DNA of 64,000 nucleotides from Vibrio ouci (GCF_004551525.1 NZ_SATR01000027.1:1-64000); one strand, 5' to 3'. Numbered from the stretch's first letter, positions 54,880-63,546 are shown. Numbers and translations: made by a program. Notes: generated from the letters alone by a model not told the origin.

Positions 54880-55231
54880 ACGCGCCAGCGGTCAACACTA
54901 TGAAGCCGTAGCTGAAAAGTATCTTATCAGTTGCGGCTTAACGCTAATTGAGCGAAACTTCCTTGCTAAAGGTGGAGAGCTTGACCTCATCATGCGAGAC
55001 AAAAGCAGCATTGTTTTTGTTGAGGTTCGCTACCGAAAGAGCCAAGCTTTTGGTCATGCGGCTGAGACTGTCACTCGCTCAAAAATACAAAAGCTAATTA
55101 GAACGGCCAATGTATGGCTAATGAAAAATGGCTTGTCCGTCTATTCAACTGATTTTCGCTTTGATTTAGTTGCCATCCATCAAAATGGTGAGCAAATCGA
55201 GTGGATAAAAAACGCAATAACTCAAGGATAA
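54866..55231 (+). CDS. yraN: YraN/UPF0102 family nuclease-like protein
   Basis: A small protein with a PD-(D/E)XK nuclease-like core: GGELDLIMRDKSSIVFVEVRYR contains the Asp and Glu-x-Arg/Lys pattern of the fold (in sections, residues about 43-65). Its function is not settled. GTG 54866 gives 121 residues, the usual length, and overlaps the lpoA end by 14 bp; the open frame extends back to 54818. The weak ribosome site suggests translational coupling to lpoA. diaA follows after 3 bp. Confidence 0.85.
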   Translation: MPTTKRASGQHYEAVAEKYLISCGLTLIERNFLAKGGELDLIMRDKSSIVFVEVRYRKSQAFGHAAETVTRSKIQKLIRTANVWLMKNGLSVYSTDFRFDLVAIHQNGEQIEWIKNAITQG

Positions 55232-55234
55232 ACA

Positions 55235-55825
55235 ATGCTCGATAGCATTAAAGACAGTTTTACAGAAAGTATTCAAATCCAAATCGCCGCTGCAGAGGCG
55301 CTTCCAGATGCCATTACCCACGCAGCACAAGCGATGGTCGCTAGTCTATTGAATGGCAATAAAATCCTCTGCTGTGGCAACGGTGGCTCTTCTTCAAACG
55401 CACAACAATTTGTTTCCTGTCTTCTTAACCGTTTTGAAACTGAGCGTCCTAGCCTACCTGGTATGGCTCTTACGGCGGACAATACAACCTTGACTGCCGT
55501 CGCAAATGACTACCACTATGAAGAGATTTTCTCTAAGCAGGTACGTGCCTTTGGTCAACCAGGTGATATTTTGCTGGCGATCTCTACTAGCGGTAACAGT
55601 AAAAACATTATCAAAGCGATGGAAGCGGCAGTAACGCGTGATATGACCATCATTGCACTAACAGGCAAAGACGGTGGTGAAATGGCCGGTTTACTCGGTG
55701 AGCATGATGTAGAAATCCGTATTCCTTCTCACAGAACTGCAAGAATTCATGAAGTTCATATGGTGACGCTGCATTGCTTGTGCGATCTTATCGACCAAGT
55801 ACTATTCCCAGCGCACGAAGAGTAA
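55235..55825 (+). CDS. diaA: DnaA initiator-associating protein DiaA
   Basis: DiaA binds DnaA and promotes timely initiation at oriC. The 196 residues form a SIS domain: LCCGNGGSSSNAQQFVS near 48-64 and LLAISTSGNSKNI near 108-120 are the phosphosugar-type loops also found in GmhA. Its position between yraN and dolP is the conserved DiaA position and favours DiaA over phosphoheptose isomerase. It is tightly packed in the lpoA-yraN-diaA-dolP unit. Confidence 0.92.
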   Translation: MLDSIKDSFTESIQIQIAAAEALPDAITHAAQAMVASLLNGNKILCCGNGGSSSNAQQFVSCLLNRFETERPSLPGMALTADNTTLTAVANDYHYEEIFSKQVRAFGQPGDILLAISTSGNSKNIIKAMEAAVTRDMTIIALTGKDGGEMAGLLGEHDVEIRIPSHRTARIHEVHMVTLHCLCDLIDQVLFPAHEE

Positions 55826-55828
55826 GCT

Positions 55829-56407
55829 ATGCATTCAATTAAGGCTTTATTGCTATCACTGTTTATCCTCTCCACAACAGGCTGTGCAGGCTTGTTTGTT
55901 GCGGGAGCTGCAACGACGGCAAGCATTGTTATCGACCCTAGAACCACTCAAGAAATTTGGAACGATAACAACATAGAGTTTGAAGTCGCTGGTATTGGCA
56001 ATAAAGCCCCATTCCGCGGCAATGCTCGCGTTACGGCCAGCTCATATGATGGCACTGTGATTTTAGTCGGACAAGCCAATACAGAAGCGCTCAAGCGTGA
56101 TTTAGAGTCCCAGACGCGTAAAATCAAAGGGGTGAATAACGTTCACAACCAACTTAGAGTTAAGCAGCCTTTATCTATGGGCGAAATTAGCCACGATAGC
56201 TGGATTACCACTAAGGTGAAATCGGCGCTGCTGGCTAACTCTGATTTGAGTGGCGTGAAGATCAAAGTGATTACCGAAGATAGAGAAGTGTTCTTACTTG
56301 GTTACGTTTCACAGCAACATGCTGATATTGCCACTGATGTCGCGAGAAACATTTCAGGTGTCAAACAAGTGGTTCGAGCATTTCATTCCGGTGAAAGCGA
56401 AAGTTAA
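55829..56407 (+). CDS. dolP: Outer membrane lipoprotein DolP (BON domains)
   Basis: DolP (YraP) is a division-localised outer membrane lipoprotein that supports envelope integrity. The signal peptide ends in the lipobox STTGC, lipidated at Cys19. Two BON domains follow: about 46-115 (with GTVILVGQANTEALKRDLES) and about 125-190 (with REVFLLGYVSQQHADIATDV). The 192 residues match E. coli DolP. It is the last gene of the unit and is followed by a terminator shared with sspB. Confidence 0.94.
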   Translation: MHSIKALLLSLFILSTTGCAGLFVAGAATTASIVIDPRTTQEIWNDNNIEFEVAGIGNKAPFRGNARVTASSYDGTVILVGQANTEALKRDLESQTRKIKGVNNVHNQLRVKQPLSMGEISHDSWITTKVKSALLANSDLSGVKIKVITEDREVFLLGYVSQQHADIATDVARNISGVKQVVRAFHSGESES

Positions 56408-56425
56408 ATTCACAAAATTGAGATA

Positions 56426-56456
56426 CAAAAAAAGCAGCGTAATACGCTGCTTTTTT
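56426..56456. terminator. Bidirectional terminator between dolP and sspB
   Basis: AAGCAGCG/CGCTGCTT with a five-base loop and A/T tracts on both sides lies between convergent genes. Confidence 0.92.
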
Positions 56457-56457
56457 A

Positions 56458-56958
56458 TTATTTGACGACTCTTAAGCTTGGGCGACCTTTTGGTCTTGGC
56501 GGCTCATCATCACCACCATCGGTCACATCAGAAGTCTCAAGCTCTTCAGATTCACTAGCAACAGATAAAGGAGACTCTTCTGTTGTCACTTCCTCTTCGA
56601 AGATACCTTCTTCTTCATATTCACCCATGTATGCATCTTCTGGCTCAAACATAGTGCCAGCGCCATTCTCACGCGCATAAATCGCTTGAACAGCATACAG
56701 TGGAACGATAACGGAATGTGGACGACCACTAAAACGAGCACTGAAAGTAATCGCTTCGTTGCCTAGTTCTAAATTCCCTACCGCTCTTGGTGCGATATTA
56801 AGAATGATTTGACCATCTTGCACAAACTCTAGCGGTACACGTACCCCTGGAAGGTCTGCCGCCACAACTAAGTGTGGCGTTAAGTCGTTGTCCACCAGCC
56901 AATCATAAAATGCACGTAGCATATATGGTCGGCGTGGTGTCATGTTTGCAATATCCAT
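56458..56958 (-). CDS. sspB: ClpXP adaptor SspB
   Basis: SspB delivers ssrA-tagged proteins to ClpXP. The N-terminal ~110 residues form the substrate-binding domain (RRPYMLRAFYDWLVDNDLTP at the start, with ITFSARFSGRPHSVIVPL later). A long acidic flexible linker leads to the ClpX-docking tail RPSLRVVK at the very end, matching the known SspB motif. The linker is rich in Glu and Asp. It lies 11 bp after sspA, as in E. coli. Confidence 0.96.
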   Translation of the reverse strand: MDIANMTPRRPYMLRAFYDWLVDNDLTPHLVVAADLPGVRVPLEFVQDGQIILNIAPRAVGNLELGNEAITFSARFSGRPHSVIVPLYAVQAIYARENGAGTMFEPEDAYMGEYEEEGIFEEEVTTEESPLSVASESEELETSDVTDGGDDEPPRPKGRPSLRVVK

Positions 56959-56969
56959 CTTCTCGCCGA

Positions 56970-57605
56970 TTAACGAGTTAGACGCATTTCACGTTCAGCT
57001 TCAGTTAGAGAAGCTAGGAATGAATCACGCTCAAATACGCGGTTCATGTAAACTTTTAGCTCTTTAGAACCTGGGCCAACTAGCTCAATACCAAGCTGTG
57101 GTAGACGCCATAGTAACGGTGCTAAATAGCAGTCAATTAGGCTGAACTCTTCACTCATGAAGTATTCGTATTCTGCGAATACAGGACCAAGAGTTAGAAG
57201 GTCGTTACGTAGTTTGTTACGAGCGGCTTCCGCTTCTTCAGCGTTGCCTTTAACAACTTTTTCAGCAAGCGTGTACCAGTTTTTCTCGATACGGTAGATC
57301 ATTAGACGGCTGTTACCACGAGCAACCGGGTATACAGGCATCAACGGTGGATGAGGAAAACGCTCATCTAGGTATTCCATGATGATCTTTGAATCGTAAA
57401 GCGCAAGCTCACGGTCAACTAATGTTGGAACTGTCTTGTACGGGTTAAGTTCAATAAGTTCAGCTGGTAGATTTGCTTCATCTACTAGTTCAACTTCAAC
57501 ACTTACACCTTTCTCCGCTAGAACAATACGTACCTGATGGCTATACATATCAGATGCACTTGAGAATAGAGTCATCACAGAACGTTTATTGGCAGCTACA
57601 GCCAT
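56970..57605 (-). CDS. sspA: Stringent starvation protein A
   Basis: SspA is an RNA-polymerase-associated protein with a glutathione-transferase fold that affects stress and virulence gene expression. The 211 residues start MAVAANKRSVMTLFSSASD; the N-terminal thioredoxin-like domain includes ELNPYKTVPTLVDRELALYD and the C-terminal helical domain follows. ATG 57605 has GGAGGG just upstream; the frame is open to 57620. A strong terminator hairpin lies only about 26 bp before it. Confidence 0.95.
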   Translation of the reverse strand: MAVAANKRSVMTLFSSASDMYSHQVRIVLAEKGVSVEVELVDEANLPAELIELNPYKTVPTLVDRELALYDSKIIMEYLDERFPHPPLMPVYPVARGNSRLMIYRIEKNWYTLAEKVVKGNAEEAEAARNKLRNDLLTLGPVFAEYEYFMSEEFSLIDCYLAPLLWRLPQLGIELVGPGSKELKVYMNRVFERDSFLASLTEAEREMRLTR

Positions 57606-57630
57606 GGAGCCCTCCAGCACACTTACAAAT

Positions 57631-57662
57631 ATAAAAACAATGGAGGCTAAGCCTCCATTGTT
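57631..57662 (-). terminator. Terminator between petC and sspA
   Basis: A perfect 12-bp stem AACAATGGAGGC/GCCTCCATTGTT with a three-base loop is followed on the minus strand by TTTTTATATTT. It would stop petABC transcripts, but it also lies inside the likely sspA leader. Confidence 0.9.
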
Positions 57663-57690
57663 AAGTTCAAAAATTGGGAATTAGCACAGT

Positions 57691-57699
57691 ATGATAGCA
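57691..57699 (-). promoter_or_regulatory. Candidate extended -10 promoter for sspA
   Basis: On the minus strand TGCTATCAT at 57699-57691 fits an extended -10 element (TG-N-TATAAT with one mismatch). It lies just after the petC stop. Transcripts starting near 57684 would cross the hairpin at 57636-57662 before sspA. Confidence 0.35.
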
Positions 57700-57702
57700 C
57701 AA

Positions 57703-58440
57703 TTAGTGCACATCACGCCAATACTCTTTCTTCAGTAGCACAACAACGATAGTGAAGATAACTAAGAAGCCCATTACCCACCAACCTAGTGCATGACGCT
57801 CTAGCTTAACTGGGTCACCTGAGTACTCAAGGAAGTTCACTAGGTCGCGAACTGCGTTGTCGTATTCTTCGGTGTTTAGTTCACCCGTACCGTCAGACTC
57901 AACAGCAACAACCTTAGTCACTTCTTTACCGTCAACAACGTGCGTTTCGAAGATTGGCTTAGGAATGCCTTGTAGCTCTTCTAGAACATGCGGCATACCA
58001 ACACTTGGGAAAACAATGTTGTTTACGCCAAATGGACGGCTTGGATCCTCATAGAAAGAACGTAGGTAAGTGTATAGCCAGTCTGTACCACGAACTCGAG
58101 CGACCAGCGTTAGATCTGGCGGTGGAGCACCAAACCATTTCGCTGCAGACTTGTCAGGAATCGCGTTTTCCATCAAGTCGCCCACTTTCGCTTCTGGGTC
58201 AAAGATTAGGTTTTCTTTTAGCAAGTCAACTGGGATACCAATGTCACGAGCAACACGCTCGTAACGTTGGTACTGAGTTGAGTGACAGGCGAAACAGTAG
58301 TTCATAAACAGTTTCGCACCGTTTTGCAGTGACGCTTGATCACTCAGGTCGTTGTTTGCTTTATCAAGTGGTACGTTCGCACCCGCTGCCATTGCCAATG
58401 AAGGCAGCATTGCAAATAAAATTACAATCCATTTTTTCAT
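57703..58440 (-). CDS. petC: Cytochrome c1 of the bc1 complex
   Basis: Cytochrome c1 passes electrons from the Rieske protein to soluble or membrane cytochromes in the periplasm. The 245 residues begin with a signal peptide (about 1-18). They carry one covalent heme site CFACH with Cys49, Cys52 and His53, and end with a transmembrane anchor (about 218-238). Its start overlaps the petB stop by four bases, so the operon petA-petB-petC is coupled. Confidence 0.96.
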   Translation of the reverse strand: MKKWIVILFAMLPSLAMAAGANVPLDKANNDLSDQASLQNGAKLFMNYCFACHSTQYQRYERVARDIGIPVDLLKENLIFDPEAKVGDLMENAIPDKSAAKWFGAPPPDLTLVARVRGTDWLYTYLRSFYEDPSRPFGVNNIVFPSVGMPHVLEELQGIPKPIFETHVVDGKEVTKVVAVESDGTGELNTEEYDNAVRDLVNFLEYSGDPVKLERHALGWWVMGFLVIFTIVVVLLKKEYWRDVH

Positions 58441-59702
58441 TTGAATGTCACCCTTTCTGGTAGTGGCTTAGTCGCTTCGTTCTTACTGTAGAAGTACAGC
58501 AGCACGAAGAACATGAAGTAGGCTAAGCTGAAGATCTGAGCTAGCAGCGTGTATGTTGGTGTTGCTGGAAGCGCACCAAGAATACCTAACGCAATAAAGC
58601 TGATCGTGAATTGGATGATATTGAATAAATGGAACTTACTGCGGTAGCGGTAAGAACGTACGCGACAACGGTCTAGCCAAGGTAGAACAAATAGAACCGC
58701 AATCGATGCACCCATCGCGATAACACCTAGTAGCTTGTCCGGAACCGCACGAAGGATCGCGTAGAACGGAGTGAAGTACCATACAGGAGCAATGTGCTCT
58801 GGTGTTTTCAGTGGGTTTGCAGCTTCAAAGTTAGGCGGCTCAAGGAAGTATCCACCCATTTCTGGGTTAAAGAACAGCACGTAACAGAACAAGAATAGGA
58901 AACCGGCAACACCTACCATATCTTTCACCGTCCCGTACGGGTGGAAAGGAATAGAGTCGATAATGTCGTACTTCTTAGTGTAATCCTTGTGGAATGGGAA
59001 CTGAGTCTTGTAGTCGTCGCCCATTGTACCTTTAGGAAGCTTGGTTTCGATACCATCTGGGTTGTTTGAACCCACTTCGTGTAGTGCTAGTACGTGTAGA
59101 ACGATAAGCAGCAGAAGTACGATTGGTAGCGCGATAACGTGTAGAGCAAAGAAACGGTTTAGCGTCGCACCTGAGATAACGTAGTCACCACGAATCCATA
59201 GTGTTAGGTCATCACCAATAACAGGAATAGCACCGAAGAGAGAGATGATTACCTGAGCACCCCAGTAAGACATCTGGCCCCATGGAAGTAGGTAGCCCAT
59301 GAAGGCTTCAGCCATCAACACAAGGAAGATAAGCATACCGAAGATCCACAGTAGCTCACGAGGCTTCTGGTATGAACCGTAGATAAGGCCACGGAACATG
59401 TGCAGATAAACCACGACGAAGAACGCAGAAGCGCCTGTCGAGTGCATGTAACGCAGTAACCAACCGTACTCTACATCACGCATGATGTATTCGATTGAAG
59501 CGAATGCACCATCACCTGATGGTACGTAGTTCATCGTTAACCAAATACCCGTTAGGATCTGGTTAACCAAGACAAGCATCGCTAGTGAGCCAAATAGATA
59601 CCAAAAGTTAAAGTTCTTTGGCATCGGATACTCAGAAAGGTGCTTCTTGTACGCATTCATTGCGGGTATGCGTTTTTCTACCCAATCAAGTAGAGCTTGC
59701 AT
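58437..59702 (-). CDS. petB: Cytochrome b of the bc1 complex
   Basis: This inner membrane subunit holds hemes bL and bH and the quinol and quinone sites. The 421 residues have about eight transmembrane segments. Conserved sites are WLLRYMHSTGASAFFVVVYLH and LHVIALPIVLLLLIVLHVLAL with the heme histidines, the GYLLPWGQMSYW segment, and the PEWY-like quinol motif seen here as PVWYFTPFYAILR. Length is typical of proteobacterial forms. It overlaps petA by one base. Confidence 0.97.
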   Translation of the reverse strand: MQALLDWVEKRIPAMNAYKKHLSEYPMPKNFNFWYLFGSLAMLVLVNQILTGIWLTMNYVPSGDGAFASIEYIMRDVEYGWLLRYMHSTGASAFFVVVYLHMFRGLIYGSYQKPRELLWIFGMLIFLVLMAEAFMGYLLPWGQMSYWGAQVIISLFGAIPVIGDDLTLWIRGDYVISGATLNRFFALHVIALPIVLLLLIVLHVLALHEVGSNNPDGIETKLPKGTMGDDYKTQFPFHKDYTKKYDIIDSIPFHPYGTVKDMVGVAGFLFLFCYVLFFNPEMGGYFLEPPNFEAANPLKTPEHIAPVWYFTPFYAILRAVPDKLLGVIAMGASIAVLFVLPWLDRCRVRSYRYRSKFHLFNIIQFTISFIALGILGALPATPTYTLLAQIFSLAYFMFFVLLYFYSKNEATKPLPERVTFK

Positions 59703-60295
59703 TATGCCTCCCCTTCTTCGTCAACACCGATAAGGATTTTCGTATCGCTTAAATACATGTGTTTTGGAACAACTAGGTTCAGTGGCGCAGGAACGCCCTG
59801 GAATACACGGCCTGCCATGTCGAATTTAGAACCATGACATGGACAGAAGAAACCTGATTTCACACCCTGAACTTGTTCATTAAAACTGTCAGGTAGATAG
59901 GTTGGAGAACAACCAAGGTGTGTACAAATACCAACAGCGACAAAGTACTCTGGCTTAATTGAGCGGTAAGCATTCTGAGCATAAGTCGGTTGTTGTTCTT
60001 CTCCTGATGAAGGGTCACGTAATTGACCATCGATCGCTTTAAGCCCGTCTACGACAGTTTGTGCACGACGTACAACCCATACAGGTTTACCACGCCACTC
60101 GACACGAACCATCTGCCCTTCTTCAAGTTTACCAATATCAACTTCAACAGGGGCACCCGCAGCTTTGGCTTTTTCACTTGGGTTCCAAGATTTAATAAAA
60201 GGAACGGCGACTGCAGCTGCTCCTAGACCACCAACAACAGCTGTTGTAGCGGTTAAGAAACGTCTGCGACCGTTATTTAAAGGCGCATTGCTCAT
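59702..60295 (-). CDS. petA: Rieske iron-sulfur subunit of the bc1 complex
   Basis: The Rieske subunit takes the first electron from quinol. The 197 residues begin with a twin-arginine signal/anchor (RRRFLTATTAV, with the arginines at 10-12). The 2Fe-2S site is CTHLGC (Cys124, His126) plus CPCHGS (Cys151, His154), with Cys129 and Cys153 placed to form the known disulfide. An AAGGAG ribosome site precedes the start. It is first in petABC. Confidence 0.97.
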   Translation of the reverse strand: MSNAPLNNGRRRFLTATTAVVGGLGAAAVAVPFIKSWNPSEKAKAAGAPVEVDIGKLEEGQMVRVEWRGKPVWVVRRAQTVVDGLKAIDGQLRDPSSGEEQQPTYAQNAYRSIKPEYFVAVGICTHLGCSPTYLPDSFNEQVQGVKSGFFCPCHGSKFDMAGRVFQGVPAPLNLVVPKHMYLSDTKILIGVDEEGEA

Positions 60296-60545
60296 CCAAA
60301 CATTCTCCCATTTGCTCCTTGTGGATTATTGTTATTCCGCTTAAAGAGCATGGCTAACAAAATACGAATTTAGTTGTATTTATTTGACGGCAAATGATAA
60401 ATAAAACCCTACTTTTTGACAAGATAAAGCTACCTTTTTGTAACATTTGTGAGGTGAATCGCCAGTGAGGTCACAAAAGGAGATGAAGTAGGATAACTCA
60501 AACACTAAGTATGTGTCGGATAGGAGATTTTTTTGAGGGGAAAAC
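60296..60545. other. petA promoter region
   Basis: About 250 bp between petA and the rpsI terminator, AT-rich, holding the petA promoter. No gene, RNA or clear operator was recognised. Confidence 0.5.
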
Positions 60546-60573
60546 AAAAAAGCCTGGCAGAAGCCAGGCTTTT
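60546..60573 (-). terminator. Rho-independent terminator after rpsI
   Basis: AGCCTGGC/GCCAGGCT with an AGAA loop is followed on the minus strand by TTTTTTG, about 50 bp beyond the rpsI stop. Confidence 0.92.
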
Positions 60574-60623
60574 GGTACCACATCCCAATGCAAGCATTGG
60601 AAGCGAATCTTTTCGAAAAAAGA

Positions 60624-61016
60624 TTAACGCTTAGAGAACTGTGGACGACGACGTGCTTTACGTAGACCAACTTTCTTACGTTCAACGCAACGTGCGTCAC
60701 GAGTAACGTAACCAGCTGCACGTAGAGTAGGACGTAGAGACTCATCGTATTCCATTAGAGCACGTGTGATACCGTGACGGATCGCACCTGCCTGACCTGA
60801 AATACCGCCACCTTTAACAGTAACGTATAGGTCTAGTTTCTCAGTTAGTTCAACTAGCTCTAGAGGCTGTTTAACAACCATGCGAGAAGTTGGACGACCA
60901 AAGTACTCATCAAGGCTACGCTTGTTGATTACGATGTTGCCGCTGCCTGGTTTAACAAAAACACGTGCAGCTGAGCTTTTGCGACGGCCAGTACCGTAGT
61001 ATTGATTATCTGCCAT
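60624..61016 (-). CDS. rpsI: 30S ribosomal protein S9
   Basis: S9 sits in the small-subunit head, where its C-terminal tail contacts P-site tRNA. The 130 residues show the family pattern YYGTGRRKSSAARVFVKPG at the N-terminus, GGGISGQAGAIRHGITRAL in the middle and the basic tail RKARRRPQFSKR ending in Lys-Arg. It lies 15 bp after rplM in the conserved pair. Confidence 0.98.
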   Translation of the reverse strand: MADNQYYGTGRRKSSAARVFVKPGSGNIVINKRSLDEYFGRPTSRMVVKQPLELVELTEKLDLYVTVKGGGISGQAGAIRHGITRALMEYDESLRPTLRAAGYVTRDARCVERKKVGLRKARRRPQFSKR

Positions 61017-61031
61017 TTTCGAAATCCCCGA

Positions 61032-61460
61032 TTAGATGTCTAGTACTTGTGGTTGTTGAGCAACATGGTTGTGCTCAGCGCCAGCGTAAACTTTCAGCTT
61101 ACGGTACATAGCACGGCCAAGAGGACCACGTGGTAGCATACCTTTTACTGCTAGTTCAAGAGCCATCTCTGGCTTGCGATCAATTAGCTTCTCGAAGCTG
61201 ATTGATTTTAGGCCGCCAGGGAATTCTGTGTGACGGTAGTAAATCTTACCTTTAGCCTTGTTACCAGTTACAGTAACTTTCTCCGCGTTAACAACGATGA
61301 TGTAATCACCAGTGTCACAGTGTGGAGTGTATTCAGCTTTGTGTTTGCCACGTAGGCGAGATGCAATTTCACTTGCTAGACGGCCAAGAGTTTTACCTTC
61401 AGCGTCTACAACGTACCAGTCACGTTTTACAGTTTCTGGTTTAGCAACGAAAGTTTTCAT
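61032..61460 (-). CDS. rplM: 50S ribosomal protein L13
   Basis: L13 is an early-assembly large-subunit protein. The 142 residues start MKTFVAKPETVKRDWYVVD and include GKTLGRLASEIASRLRGKHK and MLPRGPLGRAMYRKLKVYAG, as in E. coli. ATG 61460 is the start; the frame is open to 61538 only by chance. In E. coli L13 represses its own operon through the leader; the long structured leader here is compatible with that. Confidence 0.98.
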   Translation of the reverse strand: MKTFVAKPETVKRDWYVVDAEGKTLGRLASEIASRLRGKHKAEYTPHCDTGDYIIVVNAEKVTVTGNKAKGKIYYRHTEFPGGLKSISFEKLIDRKPEMALELAVKGMLPRGPLGRAMYRKLKVYAGAEHNHVAQQPQVLDI

Positions 61461-61615
61461 GCTAATAATAACCCGTTCAATAATTAAATTTACACTTAAG
61501 GAGCTTTCGCTCCCACTGACTAAGAGTCCAGTCAACACCCCTTCGAGTGGTTGGCACTCTCGACCCGTTATGTCGAAATACCTTCGATAATAAGGTCTGC
61601 AGTAACGGTGGGTCG
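61461..61615 (-). promoter_or_regulatory. Structured rplM-rpsI leader
   Basis: The roughly 150-nt leader on the minus strand contains the stems GGAGC-GAAA-GCTCC and CTGACT/AGTCAG-like pairings, plus CCACTC-GAAG-GGGTG, followed by an AU-rich single-stranded stretch before the start. Autogenous control by L13 is known in E. coli; that this fold is the L13 target is inference. Confidence 0.45.
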
Positions 61616-61619
61616 AAGG

Positions 61620-61648
61620 ATTATAGAGAAGTCAGTAGAAAAAATCAC
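61620..61648 (-). promoter_or_regulatory. rplM promoter
   Basis: A perfect TATAAT (61625-61620) on the minus strand is preceded at 17 bp by GTGATT (61648-61643), a weak -35. The predicted start is near 61613, about 150 bp before rplM. Confidence 0.6.
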
Positions 61649-61703
61649 CTCTTTTCGCAGAAAAAGTTCATTTTTTTCAATCCCGCTCTGGCTTGGCGAG
61701 GAG

Positions 61704-62810
61704 TTACGCCAAATGCTCTTTCGCTAAATAATCATGACTTTGCATTTCAATCAATCGCGATTGACAACGTTTAAACTCAAACTCAAGCAATCCACCAGCA
61801 TAAAGCTCTTCTAATGCCACTTCCGATGAGATAATCAGTTTTACATTGCGCTCATAAAACTCATCCACCAGTGCGATAAAGCGTCGCGCTGCATCATCAA
61901 TGGTACTGTGCATTTGCTTAACGTCAGCCAGCAACACGGTGTGATAAAGGCGAGACATCTCGATATAGTCATTCTGGCTACGTGCTGACTGGCATAACTG
62001 CTCAAATGTAGCATGCAGCACATCTTCTGACGCTTGAATCACCGCTATCTCACGATGGTTGATATCAATACTTTCAGCACCGCGCTTGCCTTCACCTACC
62101 AGTTGCTCATAGTAGAGCGCCAAGTTTTCACTCGCTTGTTGGTCTAATGGGAAATGGTATATTTCCGCTTGCTCTAAGGTTCTGAGTCGGTAGTCGATAC
62201 CACTATCCACATTGAGTATATGGCAGTTTTCTTGAATCAAGGCGATAGCCGGGAGGAAACGCGCTCGCTGTAAGCCATTACGATATAAATCTTCCGGTGG
62301 AATGTTAGAGGTGGCGACCAAAATCACCCCACGCTTGAACAGCGCTTGAAATAACGTACCCAAAATCATCGCATCAGTAATATCAGAAACAAAAAACTCA
62401 TCAAAACAGATAATTTCCGTTTCAGATTTAAATTTGTCCGCCACTAACTCCAACGGGTCATTCACATCACCCAGCGCATTTAATTCATCGTGAACTCGGT
62501 ACATAAAGCGATGGAAGTGCACACGCATTTTCTTTTCGGTAGGCAAAGAGTCAAAGAAAGTATCCACTAAATAGGTTTTGCCTCGCCCTACTCCGCCCCA
62601 AAAATAGAGGCCCTGCGGCGCTTGAGGTAGATCTGGAGATTTCTTAGAGAACCAACTCCGCCAGCCACTTGGCTTCTCGACTGGCGTATTCAAGTATTCG
62701 AGAAATTCGTGATAGAGCTTATCAAGGGCAGAGACCGCTTGAAGTTGAGCTGCATCCTTCTGAAAACCATGTTCTTTTATGTCGTTGTTATAGATTTCTA
62801 GTGGCGTCAT
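61704..62810 (-). CDS. zapE: Cell division ATPase ZapE (AFG1/YhcM family)
   Basis: ZapE is an AFG1-like ATPase that associates with the Z-ring and is needed for division under some stress and low-oxygen conditions in E. coli. The 368 residues contain the Walker A GGVGRGKT at 72-79, the Walker B-like IICFDEFFVSDITDAM, and the sensor-like LVATSNIPPEDLYRNGLQR. It is divergent from zapG, as in E. coli. Confidence 0.94.
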   Translation of the reverse strand: MTPLEIYNNDIKEHGFQKDAAQLQAVSALDKLYHEFLEYLNTPVEKPSGWRSWFSKKSPDLPQAPQGLYFWGGVGRGKTYLVDTFFDSLPTEKKMRVHFHRFMYRVHDELNALGDVNDPLELVADKFKSETEIICFDEFFVSDITDAMILGTLFQALFKRGVILVATSNIPPEDLYRNGLQRARFLPAIALIQENCHILNVDSGIDYRLRTLEQAEIYHFPLDQQASENLALYYEQLVGEGKRGAESIDINHREIAVIQASEDVLHATFEQLCQSARSQNDYIEMSRLYHTVLLADVKQMHSTIDDAARRFIALVDEFYERNVKLIISSEVALEELYAGGLLEFEFKRCQSRLIEMQSHDYLAKEHLA

Positions 62811-62962
62811 CGCTTCGTTACCTAATGAAGAAGACTATGAAACTGCTATGTAGAGCACATGCATTTTTCTTTATTGGCTAAGGCTCTCATAGTACCATGT
62901 GAGTACAACATGTGTAACTAACCAGTAAAAAACATGTTAAATAACAATGATAAGGAGCTATT

Positions 62963-63430
62963 ATGCCTTGGATGTATGCCCTCGTTGGTTTGCTTGTCGG
63001 TACCGTTTTAGGGGTTGTGATCTCTCGTTTGAGCACGCCTGGATATAAGAAACAGAAAAGTGTCCAAAAAGATTTAGAAACCGCGAAGTTTGAATTAGAA
63101 CAGCAAAAACAAGATCTTGCTGACCACTTTGCCCAATCAGCGGAAATGTTAGACTCGCTAGGTAAAGAGTACACTAAGCTTTACCAGCACATGGCAAAGA
63201 CCTCTGGTGAACTACTGCCCAACATTCCAGAACAAGACAACCCGTTCGTGAAGAAGATTAACCAGCAATCTGAAACGCCAAGTGACAGCGAAAGTGTCGA
63301 AGTCCTAGCTGAAATTCAACCTCTTAACGAAGCGCCAAAAGATTATGCGTCTGGCTCAACTGGCCTGCTAAAAGAAGAGAAGAAAGAGATCCTTGATTCT
63401 CAAGATGTAGTGTCAGCGAAAGCCTCATAA
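62963..63430 (+). CDS. zapG: ZapG/YhcB (DUF1043) envelope and division protein
   Basis: A 155-residue protein with one N-terminal transmembrane helix (about 3-22, YALVGLLVGTVLGVVISRL) and a cytoplasmic coiled coil (about 30-85). The conserved AKTSGELLPNIPEQDNPF lies near 89-106. The tail is acidic and variable. E. coli YhcB influences envelope synthesis and division. AAGGAG precedes the start. It lies upstream of degQ in the same direction, with a 116-bp gap. Confidence 0.92.
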   Translation: MPWMYALVGLLVGTVLGVVISRLSTPGYKKQKSVQKDLETAKFELEQQKQDLADHFAQSAEMLDSLGKEYTKLYQHMAKTSGELLPNIPEQDNPFVKKINQQSETPSDSESVEVLAEIQPLNEAPKDYASGSTGLLKEEKKEILDSQDVVSAKAS

Positions 63431-63546
63431 CCATTTCTTTGCTGAACTTTGCAAAGGTTTTTGAGTCATATTCCTAGCAGTGGCCATTGAATTCTTATTC
63501 TACGTATAAGTTTAAGAGAGTGTCCTTAATCAACTAGGAGTATCCG

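Noticed and set aside
55235..55825. Phosphoheptose isomerase (GmhA) as an alternative for the SIS-domain gene
   Set aside because: Gene order lpoA-yraN-SIS-dolP is the DiaA locus, and no heptose pathway gene is adjacent.
60380..60745. A 121-codon minus-strand frame
   Set aside because: It overlaps the 3' half of rpsI in another frame, runs through the rpsI terminator and has an implausible hydrophobic, cysteine-rich composition.
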